A stretch of 64,000 nt of DNA, from NCBI RefSeq assembly GCF_049060325.1, contig NZ_JBMGPW010000007.1, positions 1 through 64,000 of the forward strand. The letters run 5' to 3'. The translations under genes and the position numbers were made by a program. The notes below the pieces were generated by a model. The model was not told the DNA's origin, ran no database searches, and saw only the letters and a list, made by a program, of their open reading frames with translations. This document shows, in pieces, positions 15,906-24,050 of the stretch. The first letter of the stretch is position 1; each line of letters opens with the position of its first letter. The stretch comes from Vescimonas sanitatis. Its GTDB lineage: Bacteria > Bacillota > Clostridia > Oscillospirales > Oscillospiraceae.

Positions 15906-15934
15906 AAAATAGCACAACACGCTCGTTTTTTCAA
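15906..15934 (-). promoter_or_regulatory. Promoter of small RNA copy C
   Basis: Minus strand TTGAAA (15929-15934), 17 bp ending TGC, TATTTT (15906-15911). Confidence 0.6.
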
Positions 15935-16060
15935 GAGGAAATTCTGCTTTTTTTTAAATAATTTTTCCGGCGCAGGAATTGTTTTCCATCTATTTCCAAA
16001 CATTTTTCCAAAAATTACCACGAAACTCCATGGATAAAAGCTTTCACCGGCGGCGGAACC

Positions 16061-16631
16061 GCCACCACCCAAAGCCGCCCTCCAGGCGGCTTTGGCGCGA
16101 TTTGATAATCGCCCGCCCGGGAGAAGAAAACGCCCCTACCGTGGCTGGGGCAAGCGGCCGCGTAAGCCTCCACGCCGCCGGGGCGGCGAAGCTCCTTTTA
16201 CGCACAAAAACACAGGCAACGCTTTCGCCGAATAAATTGTAACCGAATTATGAACGGGATTTTGGATGTATTTCGGGCTATATAGTTTACATAATGGCTT
16301 TTCGATTTTGACTGGAAAATTTTTCCAGCTAAGTTGTTGCGTTTTTTGAAAATCTCGATTTGAATTGCATAAATGCTGCATTACACAAGAATTACGCTTT
16401 ACAGGCGATCAGATAAATTGCGTAAATTACTGGTAAATTATGGAAGAAATGGAAATTATTTCCAATTTCGGGCGATTTTTGACGGCGCGCCGGCGCTGTC
16501 TCAAAAATGGAAATAACTGGTAATAAAATCCGTAAAAATTTTTACAACATAATGATGTTTACGTTGTAAACGGTTGGTTGGAGCAAGGACGCGACGCTGG
16601 CCACAAACAAATTTTTATGGAGGAAACAAAC
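16061..16631 (+). promoter_or_regulatory. Conserved leader, copy 3 of 3
   Basis: Near-identical to 9720-10287 along its length. Inverted repeat TTTACAAC/GTTGTAAA at 16541-16548 and 16563-16570. The ribosome site GGAGG lies before the ATG at 16632. The 20 bases after the inverted repeat are the main local difference from the other two copies. Confidence 0.75.
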
Positions 16632-17462
16632 ATGAAGAAGATCATTGCAACTGTGCTGGCCATGGTCATGGCTCTGGCACTGTGCACCACCGCTTTCGCG
16701 GCGGAGCCTGTTAAGGGCTACCTGAAGGGCACCGATGATAAGTCTACTAATCCCATTGCGGCGGAAAGCACCCTGACCTATGTTCCCGGCAAGGATCCCA
16801 AGACTACCGATGGTAAGACCACTGTTGGTGTTTACGCTCACTATGAGGTTGGTAACGACAAGTATATCGTAGTCAGCACTCTGGCCGAGGCTACCCATGT
16901 TCTGTACAAAGAGGCCGATGCCAAGAACGTGGTTCTGTACCTGGCTAAGATTCCCACTGCTGACTATGTGATCGGTAAGGTTTACAACGATTTCGCTGAC
17001 GCTTGCGGCAAGTATGAGAAGCCCGCCAACTACGATGCCACTAAGACCTATTACACCTATGAGGTTGCTGGCAACACCCATCTGGCTGTTGCTGACAGCA
17101 GCACTACTGCTACTGGTACTCTGGTGGTTGATGGCAAGGTCGTTACCGTGCGTACTCTTGATGCCGCGAAGGTTCAGCACACTGCCGTTCCTACCGTTAA
17201 GGATGGCAAGGTTACTGGTTACACCTGCTCCAAGTGCAAGGCTGTTGCTGTTGAGGCTCCCAACTATGCTTCTATTCCCGCTGGTGCTGATACCACCAAC
17301 CTGACCGGTAACTGGTATTGGACCACTTCCACCACTCCTTCCACCGACACCACCAAGCCCTCCCCCAAGACCTTTGACGCTGGTATCGCTATGTACGTCG
17401 GTATGGCTCTGACCTCCGTCGCCGGCTCCGCCGTCGTCATCGGCAAGAAAAAGGAGTTCTAA
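16632..17462 (+). CDS. Exported surface protein with SPKTF sorting-type tail, paralogue 3
   Basis: 276 aa. Signal peptide identical to the other two. The mature region (EPVKGYLKGTDD...) is diverged but keeps a Cys-Gly pair (ACGKYE), an HT motif and a CSKCK knuckle before a Thr/Pro-rich linker. The tail SPKTFDAG, hydrophobic segment and KKKEF is coded by DNA matching the paralogues. Start at 16632 behind GGAGG; an in-frame upstream extension would read through the leader repeat. Surface-anchored role inferred, function unknown. A short hairpin array follows. Confidence 0.85.
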   Translation: MKKIIATVLAMVMALALCTTAFAAEPVKGYLKGTDDKSTNPIAAESTLTYVPGKDPKTTDGKTTVGVYAHYEVGNDKYIVVSTLAEATHVLYKEADAKNVVLYLAKIPTADYVIGKVYNDFADACGKYEKPANYDATKTYYTYEVAGNTHLAVADSSTTATGTLVVDGKVVTVRTLDAAKVQHTAVPTVKDGKVTGYTCSKCKAVAVEAPNYASIPAGADTTNLTGNWYWTTSTTPSTDTTKPSPKTFDAGIAMYVGMALTSVAGSAVVIGKKKEF

Positions 17463-17469
17463 TTAAACT

Positions 17470-17506
17470 CAAAAAAGAGAAAGGCCCATTGGGCCTTTCT
17501 TTTTTT
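17470..17506 (+). terminator. Terminator of surface paralogue 3
   Basis: AAAAAAGAGAAAGGCCC / GGGCCTTTCTTTTTTT stem and T-run. Confidence 0.9.
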
Positions 17507-17828
17507 GTACTTATTTATCCCTGGCCTGTCGGCCAGGGATAGATAATATCTCACCCCTGACGGGGTGAGATAAATATATAACCCTCCCGCTGCCGCGGGA
17601 GGGAAAGTAAATGCTGCTTTCCTACGGGGCCTTTCTTTTTTGACTTTAATTATCTCACCCCCTGGCGGGGGTGGGGTGAATAAAGATCGTTTGACCGTGG
17701 GGTCTTTCTTTTTTACGCTTAATCAGCCCGCGCCTGTCGGCGCGGACAAAATAAATATCCCCCGCTGCCGCGGGGGATAAATATATATACCTCCCGCTGC
17801 CGCGGGAGGGTTATAAGAGCTTCTTTTT
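17507..17828 (+). repeat. Second hairpin/T-run array
   Basis: Palindromes CTGGCCTGTCGGCCAG, TCACCCCTGACGGGGTGA, CCCGCTGCCGCGGG (three times) and CACCCCCTGGCGGGGGTG, separated by GGCCTTTCTTTTT-like runs. TTAAT anchors at 17648 and 17721 are 73 bp apart, the same period as in 1541-2090. Confidence 0.8.
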
Positions 17829-18058
17829 ACCCCTCATCCGTCAGCTTCGCTGACACCTTCAGCTGTGCACACCCCAGTGTGCGCACTGGGGTGCCCTCAA
17901 GGGGAAGGCTTGAGGGACTGCCCCGCGCCACCTGTCTCCCTGCGGGTCGGTCGGTCCACGGGTCTGACACGCCACCGGCGTGTCATTCAACACCGCGGCC
18001 CCCTCGAGGGGAAGGCTAACGAGGGAGCGCCCCCAAGGGGAAGGCTTGGGGACGTTTT
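17826..18058. repeat. Dispersed repeat, copy at 18 kb
   Basis: The 74-bp core 17925-17998 (GCGCCACCTGTCTCCCTGCG...CACCGCGG) matches 41266-41339 with about one difference. Around it are small palindromes (CACCCCAGTGTGCGCACTGGGGTG) and CCCTCATCCGTCAGCTTCGCTGAC, the inverse of the window start. No gene is supported. Confidence 0.8.
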
Positions 18059-18066
18059 TATTGTGC

Positions 18067-18096
18067 TTTACACAGTGGGGCGAAAAGTGGTATAAT
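18067..18096 (+). promoter_or_regulatory. Promoter of dihydropyrimidinase operon
   Basis: TTTACA (18067-18072), 18 bp, TATAAT (18091-18096); the leader is about 30 bases. Confidence 0.7.
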
Positions 18097-18132
18097 ACCG
18101 ACAGAAATCAACACAAACGAGGAGGTCTTGTG

Positions 18133-19506
18133 ATGAGATTGCTGTTCAAGGGCGGTACCGTGGTCACCGGCAAGGGCCCCCGCCGGGCCGATGTTCTGGT
18201 GGAGGGCGAGAAGATCCTCGATGTCTGCCGCGACATTCCCGCCATCGGCGCGCAGGTGGTGGACGTGACCGGGATGCTGCTGTTTCCCGGTTTCATCGAT
18301 GCCCACACCCACTTCGATCTGGACGTGTGCAACACCACCACGGCGGACGACTTCGCCAGCGGCTCCCGGGCGGCGCTGCGGGGCGGCACCACCACCATCA
18401 TCGACTTTGCCTGCCCCAACAAGGGCGAGACGCTGCACGACGGCCTGCGCCTGTGGCACAAGAAGGCCGACGGTAAGTGTGCCTGCGACTACGGCTTCCA
18501 CATGACCATCGACGACTGGAACGAGACCATCGAGCGCGAGATCGACGATATGTACGCCGAGGGTATCTCCTCTTTCAAGATGTACATGACCTACCCGGCC
18601 ATGATGATCGGTGACGAGGCCATGTACAAGGCGCTGAAAAAACTGAAGGAGAAGGGTGGCATCTGCGGCGTCCACTGCGAGAACGCCGGCGTCATCGACG
18701 CGCTGATCGCCGAAAAGAAGGCCGCCGGCGAAAACGGTGTCCACTGCCACCCGGAGACCCGGCCCGACATCATGGAGGCCGAGGCCGTGGGCCGTCTGCT
18801 CCGCATCGCCGAACAGGTAGACGTCCCCGTGGTCATCGTCCACACCACCAACATCGAGGCGCTGGACGAGATCGCCAACGCCCGCTGGCGGGGCCAGAAG
18901 GTCTTTGTGGAGACGTGCCCCCAGTATCTGGTATTGGATGACAGCGTGTATTATAACGAGGACTGGCTGCAGGCAGCCGAATACGTCTGCTCGCCTCCTA
19001 TTCGGAAACCGGCTGACCGTGAGGCCCTGTGGCGGGCCATCCGCCGGGGTGAGGTGCAGACCGTGTCCACCGACCATTGCAGCTTCACTACCCAGCAGAA
19101 GCTGGCGGGCCGCGACGATTTCACCGCTATTCCCGGCGGCATCCCCGGCGTGGAGACCCGCGGCGAGCTGATCTACACCTTCGGCGTGGCCAAGAAGAAG
19201 ATCGGTCTGGGCGCCATGTGCCGTGTGCTGGCAGAGAACCCCGCCAAGCTGTATGGCCTGTTCCCGCGCAAAGGCGTACTGGCCCCCGGCTCCGACGCCG
19301 ACATCGTGGTGTACGACCCCAACGCCGACCACGTCATCCGCGCCGAGGATATGGTGGGCGCGGCGGGCTACAACCCCTATGAGGGCGTGGTCACCAAGGG
19401 CTCCATCCGCCAGGTGTGGCTCCGCGGCAAGCCCGCGGTGTCCTCCGGCAAGGTGCTGGCCGGGCCGGACGGCAAATACCTGCCCCGGGGCAAGTGCCAG
19501 CTGTAA
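18133..19506 (+). CDS. hydA: Dihydropyrimidinase / hydantoinase
   Basis: 457 aa from ATG 18133 behind GAGGAGG. Cyclic amidohydrolase family: metal ligands His58 and His60 (DAHTHFD), the carbamylated lysine Lys149 (SSFKMYMTY), His181 (GVHCENA), His237 (VIVHTTN) and Asp314 (STDHCSF). It opens dihydropyrimidine or hydantoin rings, as in reductive pyrimidine breakdown. No preA/preT or beta-ureidopropionase is in the window, so the substrate is unproven. A small membrane protein follows after 12 bp in the same operon. Confidence 0.9.
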   Translation: MRLLFKGGTVVTGKGPRRADVLVEGEKILDVCRDIPAIGAQVVDVTGMLLFPGFIDAHTHFDLDVCNTTTADDFASGSRAALRGGTTTIIDFACPNKGETLHDGLRLWHKKADGKCACDYGFHMTIDDWNETIEREIDDMYAEGISSFKMYMTYPAMMIGDEAMYKALKKLKEKGGICGVHCENAGVIDALIAEKKAAGENGVHCHPETRPDIMEAEAVGRLLRIAEQVDVPVVIVHTTNIEALDEIANARWRGQKVFVETCPQYLVLDDSVYYNEDWLQAAEYVCSPPIRKPADREALWRAIRRGEVQTVSTDHCSFTTQQKLAGRDDFTAIPGGIPGVETRGELIYTFGVAKKKIGLGAMCRVLAENPAKLYGLFPRKGVLAPGSDADIVVYDPNADHVIRAEDMVGAAGYNPYEGVVTKGSIRQVWLRGKPAVSSGKVLAGPDGKYLPRGKCQL

Positions 19507-19518
19507 GGAGACGAGGCC

Positions 19519-20040
19519 ATGTTGGACAAGACATTGGGCTATATCCTCTGCTGCCAGTCCCCGGCGCTGTTTCTGGCCGCGCTGGCGCTGCTGGTGGCGT
19601 ATCTGGCCGGGCGCAAGCACAAGGTCCGGGCGTTCTTCCGCCTGCTGCTGTGCATTCTGTGTGCCGCCGGCGGCGTGGCGCTGTATTTCCTGGGGATCTA
19701 CAAGGAGTATTTCACCATCCGGGACTTTTTCCTGATCCGCACTGCGGGCTGGATCGGCCTGGCCATCGCGGCGTTCTTCGTGCTGCTGGCTCTGGTGCGG
19801 GCGTTCTTCGCTGCCGCTGATGCCCGCCGCGAGCAGAAGGCCGCCATCCGCGAGGAAAACGAGCGCCTGGCCCGTGAGGCCCAGGAGGCCGCTGAAGCCG
19901 CGCAGGTAGAACCGGCCCCGCAAGTCCCTGCTGTGCCAGAGGCTTCCCCGCAGGAGCCGCTACCCGAGGCGGTTCCGGAGCCCGCTGCCGTTTCCGCCGT
20001 CGAGACTCCGGTGCCAGAAAGTGAGCAGCCGCAGGGCTAA
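19519..20040 (+). CDS. Membrane protein with acidic Pro/Glu-rich tail
   Basis: 173 aa behind AAGGAG. Three hydrophobic segments (about 14-31, 40-60 and 74-97). Then comes a charged helix (DARREQKAAIREENERLAREAQEAAEAAQ) that could form a coiled coil, and a Pro/Glu/Ala-rich tail. No family recognised. Tight spacing behind the dihydropyrimidinase suggests one transcript, but nothing shows a shared function. Confidence 0.7.
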   Translation: MLDKTLGYILCCQSPALFLAALALLVAYLAGRKHKVRAFFRLLLCILCAAGGVALYFLGIYKEYFTIRDFFLIRTAGWIGLAIAAFFVLLALVRAFFAAADARREQKAAIREENERLAREAQEAAEAAQVEPAPQVPAVPEASPQEPLPEAVPEPAAVSAVETPVPESEQPQG

Positions 20041-20065
20041 GTTGACAATAATACAAATTATGGTA

Positions 20066-20105
20066 AACCCATCGGCCGCACAAAAATGCGGCCGATGGGT
20101 TTTTG
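20066..20105 (+). terminator. Terminator of dihydropyrimidinase operon
   Basis: AACCCATCGGCCGCA / TGCGGCCGATGGGTT with T-run. Confidence 0.9.
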
Positions 20106-20196
20106 TAGGCAAAGCAAGGCTCCCGGGAAACAGATGATCTGTCTCCCGGGAGCTCCCCTCCTGTCGCGCGAGGACTGTACCTCGCGCCCCCTACGT
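20106..20196 (-). ncRNA. Putative small RNA, copy B
   Basis: Minus-strand transcript inferred from about 20196. Hairpin 2 (20166-20173 with 20180-20187, GCGCGAGG/CCTCGCGC) is perfect here, where copy A has a mismatch. The linker GACAGGAGGGG is identical to copy A. The terminal hairpin (20120-20152) is followed by a weak T-run. It is divergent from the cohesin/dockerin gene at 20456. Confidence 0.58.
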
Positions 20197-20202
20197 TGTT
20201 TT

Positions 20203-20231
20203 ATGGTAGCACTCTATGATTGTAGTTTCAA
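20203..20231 (-). promoter_or_regulatory. Promoter of small RNA copy B
   Basis: Minus strand TTGAAA (20226-20231), 17 bp ending TGC, TACCAT (20203-20208). Confidence 0.65.
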
Positions 20232-20380
20232 GAAAATCGGTGATTTCTTAACGCAGTTTTAACGGAACGCTAACAGGGACGCGAAAAAGCCCTCCCCCTG
20301 GGGGAAGGTTTTTGCCCATTTTCATGGGCTTTATCGTCATTCTGCACAACAATCCCCCTTAAATTTCTGCCTATTGCGAA

Positions 20381-20409
20381 TTGAATTGTTCGGTGACCGG
20401 TGATAAATT
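20381..20409 (+). promoter_or_regulatory. Candidate promoter of cohesin/dockerin gene
   Basis: TTGAAT, 17 bp, TAAATT. The boxes are weak; the spacing to the start at 20456 is reasonable. The rest of 20232-20380 holds no gene. Confidence 0.4.
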
Positions 20410-20455
20410 TAGGTTGGTATTTACCGAAAAGTGGTGAAACGGAGGGGTTTTTAAG

Positions 20456-22096
20456 ATGAAACGATGGTTTTCCGGGCTTTTAGCGGCGGTTATGGTACTG
20501 CTTTTGCTGCCGGCGTCCGCCAGCGGCACAGAGAGCTTTTACGCCTACTTGTACAGCAACCCACCCGCTGCGGTCGGAGAAACAGCATCAGTGGCGTTGT
20601 TTTTGGGCCAAAACTCCACATCGCGGGAGTACAACACCTATTTCTTCCAAATCGACTATGATGCGGAAAAACTCATATTCGCAAGCGCAACCATCGGCAG
20701 CAAAGATCCTGATGTCATTGATCACTCTGTTCCTGGTCGTTTGACCATAGGCGGCTACGGAGAACCGCGCTCCGACCGCTTTATCACGCTGAATTTCACC
20801 GTAAAGGCCGCCGGTGAAGCCACTGTGAAATTGGTCAAGGCACAGATGGACGTCCGCGCCAACGCGGCAAAGGACGCCCAAACTGCCAGTGTACCGGCCG
20901 GCCAAAGCAACACGGTGACGATCCTGTGTGGCGGCTTCCCTGTTGAGCTTCCAAAATGTGCCTCCGGCGCCGCTTATGTGACAGCAAACGGCGACTACAC
21001 CTTCACCGCCGATCCCGGCTATGACTACGACTTTTCGGCCACTGTGGATGGTAAAACGGTAGCCATCATCAACAACGGCGACGGCAGCTACACGATCGAA
21101 AATGTCACCGGCGAGCTGGCCATCAGCGCCAACAGCACACCCACTGTCAAAACATACGCGGCGACCGTCAAGGGCGACGGCTCCGGCGACGTCAGCGCCC
21201 CCACTTCCGCAACGCATGGGCAGGAGTACACCTTCACGGTCACGCAGGCGGCCAACTACGACTATGCGGTGGCCGTAACGGTAAACGGCCTGCCGGTGAC
21301 GTGCACTGTCAACAGCAGCGGCAGCAGCGTCTATACCTACACGATCCCGGCAAAGTCCGTCACCGGCCCGGTGGTCATTACGGTGAAGAAGGCCCCGCAA
21401 AGCGGCACCACGCAAATCGTGCTTGCGGGCAGCGGCGCCGCCGATGTCTGGGATGGCGTTACGTCCTATACCGTAAAAAGCGGTGAAGCTTTTACATTCG
21501 GTATCAATCACCAAGAGGGATTTGACTACACGGTCACCGTCATGGCCGGTGAAAAAAACATCACGCTCCAGCGCAATGCAGAAAGCACCAGCACTTACAC
21601 CATTCCCGGGGACTGCATCACGGGCGGCATTATTATGGTGACCATCACCAAAACGGCGCAGCTTGCATTGACGGTGGACGCGGCCGAGTATGTGAAGTAT
21701 ACAGACGGCAGCGTTGTGTGGCTCATCACCGCCGCGCCGAAAACAAAGCTCCCTGCGACCAAGTCCCTCTACTACGGTGATACGGCCATGTTCTGGTCAG
21801 AGAAATACGAAGCCTACGCCTGGCTGTTGGTCGGCAAGGGTACGGCGGCAGATATCGCCGCCGCGGCGAAATCCACGATCTCCGTTAAGGGCAACTCCAC
21901 TGTGTCGGTATCCTACAGCGGCGACGTCAACGGCACGGGACATACCGATATCAACGACGCCCAGTATGTCTATGACCTCTATAACGCCAAGCATTCCGCA
22001 CTTGACATGGAGAAGTTCCTCCGCTGCGATGTCAACGGTGACTGCGGAGTTAACGTCGGAGACGTACGAATGGTTGTCAGCCTGCTGCTGCGCTGA
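20456..22096 (+). CDS. Secreted protein with cohesin-like and dockerin-like modules
   Basis: 546 aa with a signal peptide (MKRWFSGLLAAVMVLLLLPASASG). Residues about 27-155 resemble a cohesin-type beta sandwich (VGETASVALFLGQ, FFQIDYDAEKL, LNFTVKAAGEATVKL). Residues about 160-400 hold three related beta repeats with YDY motifs followed by TYTIP or SYTIE. The C-terminus (about 487-546) is a type I dockerin-like pair of calcium loops, DVNGTGHTDINDAQ and DVNGDCGVNVGDVR. Dockerins bind cohesins on partner proteins, so this one could act as an adaptor or chain. No cellulase is nearby, so an adhesin or scaffold role is inference. Confidence 0.8.
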   Translation: MKRWFSGLLAAVMVLLLLPASASGTESFYAYLYSNPPAAVGETASVALFLGQNSTSREYNTYFFQIDYDAEKLIFASATIGSKDPDVIDHSVPGRLTIGGYGEPRSDRFITLNFTVKAAGEATVKLVKAQMDVRANAAKDAQTASVPAGQSNTVTILCGGFPVELPKCASGAAYVTANGDYTFTADPGYDYDFSATVDGKTVAIINNGDGSYTIENVTGELAISANSTPTVKTYAATVKGDGSGDVSAPTSATHGQEYTFTVTQAANYDYAVAVTVNGLPVTCTVNSSGSSVYTYTIPAKSVTGPVVITVKKAPQSGTTQIVLAGSGAADVWDGVTSYTVKSGEAFTFGINHQEGFDYTVTVMAGEKNITLQRNAESTSTYTIPGDCITGGIIMVTITKTAQLALTVDAAEYVKYTDGSVVWLITAAPKTKLPATKSLYYGDTAMFWSEKYEAYAWLLVGKGTAADIAAAAKSTISVKGNSTVSVSYSGDVNGTGHTDINDAQYVYDLYNAKHSALDMEKFLRCDVNGDCGVNVGDVRMVVSLLLR

Positions 22097-22102
22097 TAAA
22101 TC

Positions 22103-22136
22103 AAAAGAGAAGCGCCTGAAGGGCGCTTCTCTTTTT
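22103..22136 (+). terminator. Terminator of cohesin/dockerin gene
   Basis: AAAAGAGAAGCGCC / GGGCGCTTCTCTTTTT with loop TGAA. Confidence 0.9.
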
Positions 22137-22204
22137 CAGGCCGGTCAAAAAGCTTGCGAAAGCCGTTATGCAAGGCTCCACGGCGAAAGCCGCGGGGCTT
22201 TTTG

Positions 22205-22732
22205 TCAGGACTCCATGTGTTTGCCCAGAAAGGACGCCACGGTCTGGGCAAGCTTGCACTCCGTCTCCCCCGCCGGCTTGCCGTCGGGAGAGAGAAAGAG
22301 CACCGCGCCCAGCACGTCGCCGCCGCAGAGAATAGGTGCCGCCACAGCGGCCCGGAACTGCTCGTTCTCATCGCTGATGGCCACACCCTCGCCGCAGTAG
22401 AGGCCACGCTGGTCCATGACCTGCTCCAGCGCAGGGGAGACAGGCTTGCCCAGCAGTTCCTTCTTCCCCGCCCCGGCGATGGCGATGACCGCATCGCGGT
22501 CGGTAACAGCGGCGGAAAAGTCCGTGCTGCGGCTGAGGGTATCGCAGAACTGTGCGGCGAACTCCTCCAACCCGCCGATAAGGGAATACTTCTTGAAAAT
22601 GACCTCGCCGTCACGGGTGGTGTATATCTCCAACGGGTCGCCCTCGCGGATACGCATGGTGCGGCGAATCTCCTTAGGGATGACCACGCGGCCCAGGTCG
22701 TCGATGCGGCGCACGATGCCTGTTGCTTTCAT
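22205..22732 (-). CDS. spoVT: Stage V sporulation protein T
   Basis: 175 aa from ATG 22732 behind GGAGG; the longer upstream frame has no ribosome site. Residues 1-50 form an AbrB-type swapped-hairpin DNA-binding domain (MKATGIVRRIDDLGRVVIPKEI). The rest is a GAF-like ligand domain. Length matches SpoVT, a sigma-G-dependent regulator of forespore genes in endospore formers. It supports a sporulating lineage. Confidence 0.92.
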   Translation of the reverse strand: MKATGIVRRIDDLGRVVIPKEIRRTMRIREGDPLEIYTTRDGEVIFKKYSLIGGLEEFAAQFCDTLSRSTDFSAAVTDRDAVIAIAGAGKKELLGKPVSPALEQVMDQRGLYCGEGVAISDENEQFRAAVAAPILCGGDVLGAVLFLSPDGKPAGETECKLAQTVASFLGKHMES

Positions 22733-22783
22733 ATATGAAATTCCTCCAGTCAAAGCAGATTTTACATCCGTAGTCTTTGTCCG

Positions 22784-23193
22784 GTGTCGGAGGAATATAC
22801 ATCCGCCGCATATAATCGCGGTGAGATATACTATGAATATCGAGACCTTACTGAAGAAATGAAAAAACAGCTGGACTACATGATCGCCCAGCGCCGCTGC
22901 CCGCATCGACACCCCTGCGTCTCCTTCCATGATGAGGACACCCAGGACTATCTGGCCGCGGCGATCGCGGCACTTGGCCCGGACGCGCTGCGCACCTGCG
23001 GGAAAAACGACATGGTAGCCGACCTGCGCGGCTATATCGGCAGACGGGCCATCACCTTCCGTGCCTTAACGCCGTCTCCCTGACGCCCAACGCCTTCAAC
23101 TGCCACTCCACTCAGGAGTACCTGAGCATCCGCGAATGTCGGTACTTCTACGACAAGATGGTAGAGCTGCTGGAAAAAATGAAGGATATGTAA
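22784..23193 (+). pseudogene. Frameshifted small gene of unknown function
   Basis: The first frame runs through MKKQLDYMIAQRRCPHRHPC (ATG at 22859) to a stop just after 23083. Near 23060-23062 the reading continues in another frame (LNAVSLTPNAFNCHSTQEYL) to the stop at 23191-23193, consistent with loss of one base. The rejoined product would be about 110 aa with several Cys and His. The start is unclear: GTG 22784 has no ribosome site, and ATG 22859 overlaps the stop of a 9-codon frame (22833-22862), hinting at translational coupling. Sequencing error or programmed shift cannot be excluded. Confidence 0.6.
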
Positions 23194-23198
23194 TATGC

Positions 23199-23236
23199 AG
23201 AGGACGGCGCCCCGTGGGGCGCCGTCCTCTTTTCTT
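23199..23236. terminator. Bidirectional terminator
   Basis: AGAGGACGGCGCCCC / GGGGCGCCGTCCTCT with T-run, between the frameshifted gene and the convergent aldolase gene. Confidence 0.85.
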
Positions 23237-23238
23237 CT

Positions 23239-24006
23239 TTATCCGCGGCAGGCGGCCAGCTGCGCCCGTACACCGGCGATCAGCATCGTGGCATCCAGTC
23301 CGATGGCCACGCCGTCGAAGCCCTGGGCCAGCCGTGCACCGGCGGCCGCACCGTCCCCGGCAAATATCAGGCAGGGTTTGCCCGCCTGGCGGCAGGCCTG
23401 TTGTATCCGCGTCAGGGCCGCCTTGAAGCGCTGCTCCTCAAAGGCCCCAGGCAGCCCCATAGAAATAGACAGATCGAAAGGACCGATAAAGATGCCGTCC
23501 ACACCCTCCATCGCTGCGATATTCTCAATACCCGCCAGCGCCTCTATCGTCTCACACTGGGGGATCACCAGCGTCTCACCGTTGAAGTGCGCCATTGTCT
23601 CCAGTACGCCGGCCGGCGTATCGGTGCCCCAACCATCCTTCCGGGACGGGCAGAACCCCCTCTGCCCCACCGGGGCGTACTTGGCATAGTCCACCACACG
23701 CTTCACCTCCGCCGCGCCGTGCACATCCGGAACAATGATCCCCTGCACGCCAACGTCCAGCAGCTTCAAGATCGCCGGGCGGCTGATCTCCCGCACCCGG
23801 GCCAGGGGCGTGATGTTCCGCCTTTCCGCGGCGCACACCAGCCGGGCGGTGGTCTCCGCCTCAATGGGGCTGTGCTCATTGTCCAGAATGACAAAATCCA
23901 GCCCCGCACAGCCCAGACATTCCACCACGGCAGCACTGCCGGTACCCACGAATGTGCCCAGCGGCTTCTCGCCTCTGGCCAGCTTTTCCTTCAATATGTT
24001 CCGCAT
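23239..24006 (-). CDS. HpcH/HpaI-type class II aldolase
   Basis: 255 aa behind AGGAG. Typical HpcH/HpaI features: ILDNEHSPIE near residue 40, LARVREI, VQGIIVPDV, GPRGFCPSR-like GQRGFCPSR, QCETIEAL with the metal-binding Glu, and GIFIGPFDLSISMGLPG. These enzymes split 4-hydroxy-2-oxoacids to pyruvate or oxaloacetate plus an aldehyde, using a divalent metal. The natural substrate is not given by context. A 44-bp gap separates it from the Eis-like gene upstream. Confidence 0.88.
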   Translation of the reverse strand: MRNILKEKLARGEKPLGTFVGTGSAAVVECLGCAGLDFVILDNEHSPIEAETTARLVCAAERRNITPLARVREISRPAILKLLDVGVQGIIVPDVHGAAEVKRVVDYAKYAPVGQRGFCPSRKDGWGTDTPAGVLETMAHFNGETLVIPQCETIEALAGIENIAAMEGVDGIFIGPFDLSISMGLPGAFEEQRFKAALTRIQQACRQAGKPCLIFAGDGAAAGARLAQGFDGVAIGLDATMLIAGVRAQLAACRG

Positions 24007-24050
24007 CTCTTGTTCTCCTGCGTTGTTTTCTATTTGTCAACCGCGGCAGC

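Noticed and set aside
600..17462. Diversity-generating retroelement for the surface genes
   Set aside because: No reverse transcriptase, template repeat or adenine-specific variation is seen. Divergence is spread over the whole mature region.
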